DNA of 64,000 nt from Cucumis sativus (taxonomy: Eukaryota; Streptophyta; Magnoliopsida; Cucurbitales; Cucurbitaceae). A model generated the notes under the pieces. It was not told where the DNA came from, ran no database searches, and saw only the letters and a program-made list of their open reading frames with translations. The position numbers and the translations under genes are program-made. The stretch spans positions 3,348,001 to 3,412,000 of the forward strand of contig NC_026661.2 in assembly GCF_000004075.3 (NCBI RefSeq), read 5' to 3'. Below, one piece after another: positions 10,763-20,900 of the stretch (position 1 is the stretch's first letter; every line of letters begins with the position of its first letter).

Positions 10763-11195
10763 TCATCTCTACTAAGGAATCATAACAAATTGGGGGCAAA
10801 TCCCTAAATTCAAGATGTTCATCTTTAGTAACAATGAGATGAAATAAATTGAAGATGTACAAACTCCGTGCAAAGACTATGTACAAGTTGAGTGCATGTA
10901 AAAAGAAAAAAAAAAGAATCTCAAAATCAAGCTCAAAGGCATCATTAATGATCCCTCAAATTCAAGCATAAAAGTTTCATTGATGATTCCTTATATTCAA
11001 GTTTGAAGGCTTCATCGATGCTGCAGCTCCAGCTCTTTGAGAGGATAACGATGGTACAACTTTGATAGGACGACGATCGGGCAGCTCTGCCTTCGCCTCT
11101 CCAAGATGAAAACGACAGTGTAACATCGTTTCTGCCTCTTGAAGAAGATGCATGCAATGCTAAAGCTTTAACCTCTGCTTCATCTTCAGCTTATT
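10763..11195 (+). other. Element 3' non-coding spacer
   Basis: Non-coding sequence between the 92-bp array and the CATCTTC array, with imperfect short repeats of the ATTCAAG...TCATTGATGATTCC type. I see no supported open frame. Confidence 0.5.
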
Positions 11196-12290
11196 GCAAC
11201 CGAAGAGGATTCATCTTCATCTTCTTCTAAGTTTTGCAATCGAAGATGATTCATCTTCATCTGCTCTAAGGTGTCGCAAGTGAGAGGATTCATCTTTGTC
11301 TTCCTCCATGTGTTACAACCGAGATGATTCATCTTCATCTTCACCTAGGAGTCGCAATCAAGAAGATTCATTTTCATCTTCTCTCAGGTGTAACAACCGA
11401 AGATGATTCATCTTCATCTGCTCTAAGGTGTCGCAAGTGAGAGGATTCATCTTTGTCTTCTCCTATGTGTTGCAACCGAGAGGATTCATCTTCATCTTCT
11501 CCTAAGAATTGCAACTGAGAAGATTCACCTTCATCTTCTTTCAGGTGTCGCAACCAAAGAAGATTCATCTTTATCTTCTTCCAGGTGCTGCAACCAAAGA
11601 GGATTCATCTTCATCTTCTTTCATATGACGTAGCCGGAAGGATTCACCTTCATCTTCTTCTAGGTGCTACAACCGAGAGGATTCATCTTCATCTTCTCAT
11701 TGGAATTGCAACTGAGAAGATTCATCTTCATCTTCTCCTAAGAGTCGCAACCGAGAAGATTCACCTTCATCTTCTTTCAGGTGTCGCAACCAAAGAAGAT
11801 TCATCTTCATCTTCTTTTAGGAGTTGCAACCAAAGAGAATTCATCTTCATCTTCTTTCATATGTCGTAGCCGGAAGGATTCACCTTCATCTTCTTCTAGG
11901 TGCTACAATCAAAGATGATTCATCTTCATCTTCTCTTATATGTCATAGCTGAGAAGATTCATCTTCATCTTCTCCCAAGTGCTGCAATCGAAAATGATTC
12001 ATCTTCTCTCATATGTCATAGCCGAGAGGATTCATCTTCATCTTCTCCCATATGTCATAGCCGAGAGGATTTATCTTCATCTTCTTCCAAGTGCTGCAAC
12101 TGAAGAGAATTCATCTTCATCTCCTCCCATATGTCATAGCCGAGAGGATTCATCTTCATCTTCTCCTATATGTCGTAGCTGAGAGTATTCATCTTTATCA
12201 TCTAACAGGTGTCGCAACCCGGCCGATGGAATTCATTTTCATCAGCTCTAAGGTGTCGCAAGCTAGATGATTCATCTTCATCTTCTCCCT
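11196..12290 (+). repeat. CATCTTC-rich minisatellite, about 40-bp variable unit
   Basis: About two dozen degenerate units of roughly 40 bp, each with GATTCATCTTCATCTTCT followed by a variable part such as AGGTGTCGCAACCGAGA. Some junctions form the perfect palindrome GAAGATGATTCATCTTC (11241 and 11400 areas). Serine/leucine-rich or acidic open frames on either strand follow from the repeat composition. Confidence 0.85.
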
Positions 12291-12299
12291 AGTACACAA

Positions 12300-12545
12300 A
12301 CCAAGAAAGAAAGAAAAAAAAAAGGAGAAGCAAGAAGAAGAAAGAAGAAAATGATGAAGAAGAAAGAAGGAAGAAGAAAGAAAAAAAAAAAGCAAAAAGA
12401 AAGAAGAAAAAGAAAAACAAAACAAAAAGAAAGAAAAACAAAAAAAAAAACAAAAGAAAGAAGAAGAAGAAGAAAACAAAAAAGAAAGAAGCAAAAGAAG
12501 AAAAAACAAAAAGAAAGAAGAATAAGAAGAAGAAGAAAAAAAAAA
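12300..12545 (+). repeat. Polypurine (A/G) low-complexity tract
   Basis: About 245 bp made almost only of A and G (AAGAAAGAAG-type runs with few C). The long Lys/Arg/Glu or Phe/Leu/Ser frames across it on both strands are compositional artefacts. Confidence 0.85.
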
Positions 12546-12570
12546 ACGAAGAAGCTCAATTGGTGATAAC

Positions 12571-13239
12571 GAAGATCGAAGCCCGACGATGACAGAGTCG
12601 ATCTCTCCTACTAGGGCGATAGATCTGACGGCAAAAGCCCGATCGTCCCTAGAAGAAGCTCAACAAAGTCATTTCTGCAAACGAAGATTGAAGCCCGACG
12701 ATGACAGAGTCAATCTTTCCTACTAGGGCGATAGATCTGACGGCAAAAGCCCGATTGTCCCTAGAAGAAGCTCAACAAAGTCATTTCTGCAAACGAAGAT
12801 TGAAGCCCGACGATGACAGAGTCCATCTTTCCTACTAGGGCGATAGATCTGACGGCAAAAGCCCGATTGTCCCTAGAAGAAGCTCAACAAAGTCATTTCT
12901 GCAAACGAAGATCGAAGCCCGACGATGACAGAGTCGATCTCTCCTACTAGGGCGATAGATCTGACGGCAAAAGTCCGATCGTCCCTAGAAGAAGCTCAAC
13001 AAAGTCATTTCTGCAAACGAAGATTGAAGCCCGACGATGACAGAGTCGATCTCTCCAACTAGGGCGATAGATCTGACGGCAAAAGCCCGATCGTCCCTAG
13101 AAGAAGCTCAACAAAGTCATTTCTGCAAACGAAGATCGAAGCCCGACGATGACAGAGTCGATCTCTCCTACTAGGGCGATAGATCTGACGGCAGAAGCCC
13201 GATCGTCCCTAGAAGAAGCTCGACAAAGTCATTCCTGCA
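12571..13239 (+). repeat. 112-bp tandem repeat, 6 copies
   Basis: GCCCGACGATGACAGAGTC starts at 12581, 12693, 12805, 12917, 13029 and 13141, an exact 112-bp period with a few substitutions. Each unit has an imperfect inverted repeat (CTAGGGCGAT against ATCGTCCCTAG) that encloses a GGC-AAAA-GCC mini-hairpin. The period is not a multiple of three, so no continuous repeat protein is encoded. Confidence 0.92.
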
Positions 13240-14240
13240 AAAAAAAAAAACAAAAACAAAAACAAAAATACAAAAAAAAAAAAAACAAACAAAAAAACAA
13301 AACAAAACAGAAAAAAAAAAAACACACCACACACAAAAAAAAAAAGAGAAAAAAAAAAAAGAGAAAGGGAGAAGAAAAGTTTTCTATACCTTTCTGCCGA
13401 TTTGATGAGGAATAAGCGTTGGATGAGGTATAAGTGAGTAGGGTATGAGTCTATTTATAAGCCCAACAAATCCAATTCCTAAAAGGATTAGGAATGATAT
13501 TTAATTATTTTTTTTAAAAAAAAAACAAATCCAATTCCTAAAAGGAATAGGAATGATTTTTAAAAAAATATATATATATAAAGAAAAGATAATCCAATTA
13601 TCTTATTTTATTTTAAATTATTTTTTTTTTTTTGGATAAATCTCAAGTTTAACTTTTATTGAGATATTTAAAATATTTAAAAATTTCAACATTTTTAAAA
13701 ATATATACATATATATATATATATATAAATATTCTCAATTTCAAAATTCAAGTTAAATTAACTTGCATATATGACCTCCTTTTTATCATGAATTTAAATC
13801 GGAGCCATAAATCCAACTTTACCTAAGATTGAGGACCTGATTTTTTTATCTCAAATTAAAATTGGTCATTCCAAATTCTTATGCATCCCCAAGATAAATT
13901 AAGGTACGGTAGAAACCTTATCCTTATTTCAAAATTAAAATTTTGGTTATATTCCAAATTTTACTTTAAAAAAAAAATCATCATATTAATTTTTTTTCCC
14001 CTCAAAATAAAATTAAGTGGGAAATAAAACTTTGAATTTTTTTTAAGGTTTGGCCATATTCCAACCCTTATTTTAAAATTTAAATCAAACTCACGTACTA
14101 AATTCATAGTTTGATTAATTTGATATGCTGAATTGAGTAAAAAAAAAAAAAAAAAAAAAGGCTCGTACTTTGACTTCAAATTTATCTTTTCCGAGATTCA
14201 TTCACCCATATACGTGCATAAATCTCGAAAAGGGGGCATT
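13240..14240 (+). other. Element 3' end: A-rich tract and polypurine tract
   Basis: 13240-13375 is an A-rich tract; 13380-14225 is AT-rich non-coding. AAAAGGGGGCATT ends at 14240 against the 3' LTR and is the likely polypurine tract for plus-strand priming. Confidence 0.65.
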
Positions 14241-15032
14241 TGTTGAATAAGAAATTTTGAGACCAATCACAAGTTGCCACACATCATTTATTAAGTTAAT
14301 GATGAAAAGTACAAATAATTAAATTTGGGACTAATTAAAATTGACAAATGCCCCAAATTAAAGAGTTAAAATAAATAAATTGGTCATTCTAATAATGCCA
14401 CATGTTTTCATATTAATCGTTGGATTAAGTTAATCATTTTAGTTCAATTAAGCAAAAAAAATAAGCTTAATTGAGCCCAAAGACTAAATATAACCTAAGT
14501 CCATATGGTTGAGCCCATGGGGTCTGGTCCAACCAAGTGGGACCAACCAAGTTCAAACCCATAAAGCCCACCAGTGAACTCTATAAATAGAGGAATTCTC
14601 TTCATTTGCAGGGGTTGGAAAATTTTGACTCTAGAAGATCTAAAAGAGAATTCTTCCAAGAGCTAGAAGACTCCCTAACTTCTGAAGTTGACCACCCTCG
14701 AAGATTAAAGCTTTTTGAAGATACAAACTTTCTTCCAAGACTCCAACTTCAAGAACATCACGTGCTCCGCTTCCTCAAATCAAGCGTAAGCATTCAACCA
14801 ACTTGAAGAACATCACGTGCTCCGCTTCTCCAAATCAAGCGTAGACGTTCAACAAACTTCAAGAACATCACGTGCTCCGCTTCCTCCAAATCAAGCGTAG
14901 ACATACAGTTGAGAGAGAATCAGAGGATCAAATTCTAGAGATTGAACCGCATCGCATCAAATCAACAAAAATACAACATCAACCCAAGTTTAAGTCCACG
15001 AATTAAATTTCTCCGGAAATCTCGTGCGAACA
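14241..15032 (+). repeat. 3' LTR (792 bp)
   Basis: Matches the 5' LTR end to end, with TATA box at 14582-14589 and only three CACGTG units (14759, 14814, 14869; again exactly 55 bp apart). By eye it differs from the 5' LTR by a few substitutions and small indels outside the array. Confidence 0.93.
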
Positions 15033-16674
15033 GCATCCTTTTACTTCCATTTTTTATTTTCTTACTTTAAATTTTTGTTTATTTTGATGTATCCATTCCA
15101 TTTTAAGTTATCTTCACTCTTCTACTTTTTAATTCTCACTTACAGAAGTGATTCAAATGAATACTCTAATAATGTGCATTCTTTTTGTAGGGTGCACAAA
15201 TTTTATTGGCATTTTCTCTCTAACTCAAGTCATTTGTCTTAAATGATGTCAAGTCAAAACATACCTTTACAACAAAGAATGAACTAAACCATCTCAAACA
15301 AATAGTATAAAGTGAGAACGAAACTAAGAGAAACTATTGAACCTAATTTTTATAAATGTTTCTTAAAATTTGCAAACGATAAAAAGATAACACTATGTTT
15401 CTTTAAAAATGTGAAACAATGAAACATAAACGTTATCAAACGAGTCCTAATATCAATAATCTAAACATATCTATTTGACATACACAATTGCTATCTAATG
15501 TACAACTCAACTCAATGATTAGATGTAAAACAGGTTTTGTGTTTTAAATTTTAAAAAAAATTAATGAAAGTGAAATTTGTAATTTTGGAACACAGAAAAT
15601 GTTATGTGTGTAATAATAAAGTGTGAATTGGTTAAAAAGAAAAAGTATGGTATAGGCAATATGATTCTTTAGACTAAATTGGAAGTTTTGAGAAAGATAG
15701 GCTATACCCTATTACAATTAGCATCAAACTTTACATCTTAACAAGTTACTACTTACAACCTAATAATAGGTTCTTCACATATGATGAAGTTACCACTTAC
15801 AACCCAAGCAACCTCTAGTTTTAAAAATGCAAAAACCTCAAGATTGCTTGGAAATGATTGTCTTTTAACTCTTATCAGTTTCCATGTTTTAATCACTCAT
15901 ACACTTTTTCAAAATTGTCTTTCACAAGATAACCCACCAAACTTTAAAATATTTGATTCTCGCAATTGTACTGATTCCTCTTAGTTATTAAAACTAACCC
16001 CACCATTTTTACAACTAAATTCATAGGAGTAATCAAATTTCTTTGTAAATGACCAATACTTATATGTATATTTCTGTTTTCTTTTGTTATCTATTTATTT
16101 AATTTTACATCTTTTTAGATCATCGAGATTTCAACTCCTTACCTCCTAATGCAAAAGAAAGAGAAGAATGAAGTCATGATAAATACACAAAACTTATTAT
16201 CACATTTGATTTGAACAATTTTTTATATTTAAATTACAATCTGCAGCGAAATTAGGGCGATTTCATGTTCAAAGCAGATGTAATATATAATTCAATGTTT
16301 ACTCATATCTTCCTTCAAATAACATCACTAGCAGCTTACATGTTATCTCATAGGTCTACCTTACAAGTCCATCTCTCTTGATATCCATCATTTGATCTCA
16401 ATTTCAAATATAATTTACCATCTTGGAAGTTACCATGAAATTCATTTACCATTTTCTGAAATTTAAATAAAAAAACCAAAAACTACTGTTTTGTGTTCAG
16501 CAATGGTTTCTAAATCAAACATTTCGCAAATAAGTTCCTGAACGATCTGAAAAACACAAATCAACACTTCAAACCCAAGGAAACAACAAACTAGAATAAG
16601 AACGTTACCAAACTAAATTCTAAAAATTCATAAAACCGAAGGATTTAAAGAACGTAAGGGGAAAAAAATAAAAG
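15033..16674. other. Intergenic region downstream of the retrotransposon
   Basis: AT-rich, with no open frame I can support. Reading the minus strand below the snoRNA, a TTTTTCAG acceptor-like site near 16548 could belong to a spliced non-coding transcript carrying the snoRNA, but this is weak. Confidence 0.4.
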
Positions 16675-16762
16675 GATGAATCAGAAAGAACGTAGCGAAA
16701 TAGAGGATGTTTTTGAGATCATGGGTCATCATCCAATCTTTTTCTCCTTCATCATTTTCATC
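16675..16762 (-). ncRNA. Box C/D snoRNA, predicted guide for 5.8S rRNA 2'-O-methylation (A47)
   Basis: Read on the minus strand this 88-nt segment has every element of a box C/D snoRNA. The terminal stem GATGAA (16757-16762) pairs perfectly with TTCATC (16675-16680). Box C ATGATGA is at 16749-16755, a second ATGATGA at 16726-16732 can serve as C', and box D CTGA is at 16681-16684, directly against the stem. The sequence just upstream of box D is complementary over 16 nt to plant 5.8S rRNA (AAGAACGTAGCGAAAT, recalled from the conserved ITS3-primer region). Counting five bases from box D points to the A in GAAG-A-ACG, which is A47 by my count on the Arabidopsis 5.8S sequence, a position I recall as methylated in plants. 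It would act in the nucleolus with fibrillarin, NOP56, NOP58 and the 15.5K protein. I do not assign a symbol. Confidence 0.87.
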
Positions 16763-16907
16763 GGAATCCCCAAAATAAAATCAAACAAGAAAAATAATAG
16801 AGAAGAGAAGTTGAAGACAACAGAAATGTAAAAGGTAAGGAATTGAAATAACAGAGAGATTGTGCGTATAGCCGAAAGGGAGAATGAGGAGTGGGGAGAA
16901 GGAAGAG

Positions 16908-16917
16908 GTTTATATAG
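16908..16917 (-). promoter_or_regulatory. TATA box for the snoRNA transcript
   Basis: CTATATAAAC on the minus strand is about 150 bp upstream of the snoRNA 5' end and is followed by a pyrimidine-rich leader. An independent Pol II transcript is plausible, as for many plant snoRNA genes. No long open frame follows, so the host looks non-coding. Confidence 0.45.
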
Positions 16918-17976
16918 CGACGAAATTTGATGCCCTAATTTGATGTTTGGTTGCAGATTTAACACTATTCTCTACAATTTTTATATTATTCTTTTTCTTC
17001 TTTCCTTTCGCCTAAGCTATTTTATGGCCTAATAAATTATCACAAAATGTTTGTGCTATTTATTATTTAAAAAGAAGAAAAACGAGATATTTTTAAAAAC
17101 AATAAAATAAATTAAAATATTTATGGATGTTTATTGATGGAATTTGAAATTTGTTATATGATATAAATATTTTGTCAACCATTTTTCAAAATAAAAGTTC
17201 TTTTACAATATTTTTAGACTTGATAATAAAAGGGATGTAAATAGAAAAAAAACAAAGACTTAGATGTATTATACATATTATAGAAAATAGAAAAGTGAGA
17301 GTGATGTAATTTCTTAGATTTGATAATAGAAATGAAAGTGGTGTATTTATTTTTGAAAATTATTGTAAATAATAAAATTGGTAAAAATATATATAATAAA
17401 CCATCCAAATATTTGCACATAGAACAATTTCGAAAATTTTAAAAAAATTTGATACACGATCATTTGGCTACGTGATCGATTAGATTTGGCTACACTAATT
17501 TGATTAAAAACAACATTCATGATTTCCAAGATGATAAATTGCAGAAAAAAACTGAAAAGAAAAGGAAAATGTGTAAAATGATTGACTTTGTGATGATTTG
17601 TTAAATTTATCAAAGTTAACCTAAAAATATTTACAAAATATAATTTTTTTTGCTATATTTATTTAAATACTTTTTTATATACATGTAATGAAACCAACTT
17701 AAATGCAAAAATCACTAAATCACATTAAATTAGAGTGGTTACTCTGATTAAATTAAAGAAACCATACCAATTGTTCATCTTGTCCACTTGATTTTTTTGT
17801 AATCGGAATAGTATCTACTTGGAAAAGAAAGGAATGATAACAATAAACATCATTTGAGCCAGTGATGATACATGATTCCGAACTAACTGCGTTTTCTCCA
17901 CATGAAGAACATAAGCTATGAACCAGAATGATGGCTTCAAAGAAACATAGTGATATCTGGTAGATTACAAACTATA
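16918..17976. other. Intergenic between FMN phosphatase and snoRNA genes
   Basis: AT-rich, with no gene-like frame. It should hold the 3' UTR of the FMN phosphatase homologue near 17.8-17.97 kb and the snoRNA promoter near 16.9 kb. Confidence 0.45.
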
Positions 17977-20900
17977 TCATCCATTAATGCTAGAAGTTCC
18001 TTCTACAGTAAGAGATGTGCAAGAATGGCTGACAAACATAGTTCGGTCAAGTGACGTCTTGGCAATATACTTGAACTCTTCAATCTCTCTCACATCCATA
18101 TTTGTAAGATCCTACAGTCATAAGTTTGATCAATTGAAGCTTGAGGTACATGTACATAAAAATTGTGTTGGTTACAAATCTTATATTACTCGTTGTTATA
18201 GATTTGTTCTAATATTTACCTTGCCATTCAATCTGCAGATGTAGCCAACAAGCATGAATTGCATTTGCTGCTCAAATATTTTGCTATCACAGCTATCAAC
18301 TGACCATAGTTTCTGCCAAAAATGAGAAAGAAAAAAAAAACATTAGATAATCTTGAATATTGAATAGAGTTATCATATGTAATTGGAAGCAACTCAAAAA
18401 CCAATTCAAACTTGAAATGATATAAATTTTGAATATGGAGGAATGTAAAGTACCCAGATCCTATTCTTTTTTGTACATGAACTGCAATTCCATCCGATGT
18501 TAACCACAACCTTGATGGTCCAGGCCGTGCCAGTGCCAGCCCAACCGAAGAATGTTCCAAAAACTTGGTCAGGTATTGATGCATCCTCTGAAACCATGCA
18601 TTAAACTCATCATGATCTACAACATTCTGAAAAATCAAATCAACCACATGAACAACTTTTCAGATCCCGTGGTCAAACCAAGCAATTTAGAAAGCAGATG
18701 TCGCATAAGTTTATTCCAATTCTTTTAGAAACCCCAAAAGCTTGAAAAGCGGTATAAAATTGGTCAGAAAATAATATCTGAACTTAAGTTATGGCCATCA
18801 TTCCATTCCAAGGGGCAAATTATGGTCCACAAGATACTGAAGACTAGAAGTTGAAGATCCTACATTGAAAGAGTTTATGAGATTGATGAAGTTCCTGTTT
18901 TCCTTACCTTTTGATTTTGAGATAAAACTTTATATCATCTAATTATATGCTATCTCCCAAACTGTGTTTGAACTTTGATCCAACCAAAAATTGTCAACTC
19001 AAAGAGGCACCATTTTGAGGAGGCAGGTTAAGCATCTCACATTGGAAAAGTAGAGAAAATTCACAATGTTTATAAAAGATAGATGAAGCCACTTTTCTCC
19101 TTACCAATTAGTTTTGGGATAGAAAACACATGCTAACAAATATTGGAAGTACAATATTTGAAGATTGAAACTTGAATGACTGTAAAACAGATTATCCCCA
19201 ATCATAATTCATTAGATTATGCATTCATTACAGCCCAGATGAGAGAAATACAGACTCACAAACCTGAGATTTCACTCATGGACGTATTAATGTATTGAGA
19301 GCTCACATATATTGGATCAATTTGTAAGGTTCCATCTACCCCTGAAATTATCATGTAAAAAAACTGAGACGGTGATTAGAAAATAAAAGACTATTGATAA
19401 AATAAAATACAAGAAAAATAAACAGATTCATACAGTCTTCAAATAAGGGAAGACCCCACAGCTCAGGCTGAAATTCTAATAAGGAATTGAGCACTTCATC
19501 TGCTAAGGAAGAGCACTCAATTCCCCCACGGGATGGGACAGCTACAACCTTCATCTTAGCAGCTTTAGCTGCTTTGACGCCAACCCTGTTGGAATATGTC
19601 TTGTTTAGAGAAAGGCAAAAGGCGGAGATGCAGTTGCCACACTATGTATTTTCTCTATAAAAAAAGTTATAGTAAAAAGGAACTTCGAACTTACAAGGAA
19701 TCTTCAATAACTAAACAATGAGAAGCATCTACACCCATTCTCTTTGCTGCCTCTTCAAATCTAAAAAAAAAAAACAGTTTAGAGGAAGATAGAGTCAAAG
19801 AATAACACGTAATTTAAGTGACATCAACCACATACACTTAACAATTGAAGGAAATTAGTCGAAAAATTAATTAGGAGAAGTAGTTCGCCATAGCTAACTA
19901 ACTAGAAGTCTAGCATACCTTTTTAGATTAACACATTACTAAAGTTTAGTTAGTTTGTCAGTTAACCTTTTTTTTTTCCTTTAGTAAGCTTCGAAAGGCA
20001 TGGATTGGAAGCAATTTTCAACTTTCTTTTGCAATTTACTAAAAGTTTTATTCTCTCATTTTCAGACATTTCCTTCGTTTTTCATGGATTTAGCTAATTC
20101 CATCACTCATTGCGCCAAAGATAAATTCTATGTTCATTTGATTGTTACCATTTCCTTTAGCATTTGGGTTTCAAAGATACCGATAATCCACAAGACAATC
20201 TTATTATTAACTTACATTGAAAGTATTAAATATGTATGACTTGAATTCCAGAATGCAATAATTGGACATAAAAATGTTCCTAGACTCCCATTTCCACGTG
20301 ACTAAATGTAAGCTTTTAAACTTTCAACAGAGTTCATGATGTAATGTCTTTTAGGCAATCTTGTTGTATTTCCTTTTAATCTTGTATTTCTTGGGAGTTC
20401 TTGGGCACTTCTTTAAGTTTCTTTAGTTAAGTATTTTTACTCTTTTGTTTAACCATTTTCTTCTAGGTAAGAGTTATACTCTGTCTTAGCTTCCATTTTA
20501 TAACTTTTACCCTTACGGTAATGTGGGTAAAGCTAGGTTGTAATCTTTAGTTTTTTCCTATAAATAGGGCTGAAGTCTTCCTTTTGAGATTATTGAGCAG
20601 TTGAGTATTCTTTGAGAGATTAGTGTACACCAGTTTATCTCATGAAAATGGCTAAAAGATGGAATGAGACAATTTTTTCTCTTCATTAAGATGGTTCGTG
20701 CAAAAGAAAAAGACTTTACAGATAAGGAGCAGGTTTCCCTTCAATAACCTGGTCACTACCAAGAATCACAGAAAACCAGTCCTTCCAACCTGCACACAAG
20801 AAGAGATATCATGCAATTTGAAACCAAAATATGGGAACAAGCTGGCCAGTAAGAAAATGCTAATGTTATGTTACGAGAGAACATGAAGTTTAAATGAAGA

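Larger units (their letters stand above)
1921..15032 (+). mobile_element. Ty3/gypsy LTR retrotransposon, Tat lineage, about 13.1 kb
   Basis: The element is bounded by two LTRs that start TGTTGAATAAG and end GCGAACA. Internal order is primer binding site, gag, aspartic protease, reverse transcriptase, RNase H, a second (archaeal-type) RNase H, integrase, a long repeat-rich 3' non-coding region and a polypurine tract. RT-RNase H-second RNase H-integrase is the known hallmark of the plant Tat clade (Tat, Ogre, Retand). gag-protease is one open frame, but pol is split by several frameshifts, so this copy is probably not autonomous. Outside the LTR repeats the LTRs differ by roughly eight substitutions in about 480 aligned bases by eye, suggesting a fairly recent insertion. 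Flanking pentamers (ATGCG and GCATC) do not form a target-site duplication. Confidence 0.93.

Noticed and set aside
11374-12182. Acidic DESS-repeat and HLHLL-repeat open frames on both strands
   Set aside because: They are direct translations of the CATCTTC minisatellite. Some plant gypsy elements have antisense genes here, but these frames are short and repeat-driven.
12267-12566. Overlapping Lys/Arg-rich and Phe/Leu-rich open frames
   Set aside because: They arise from the A/G low-complexity tract on both strands; no domain and no codon structure.
12571-13239. CRISPR-like periodic array
   Set aside because: The whole 112-bp unit is conserved with no unique spacers, and the context is a plant retrotransposon.
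14606-14806. 66-codon frame in the 3' LTR
   Set aside because: It is LTR leader sequence through the CACGTG repeats, not a gene.
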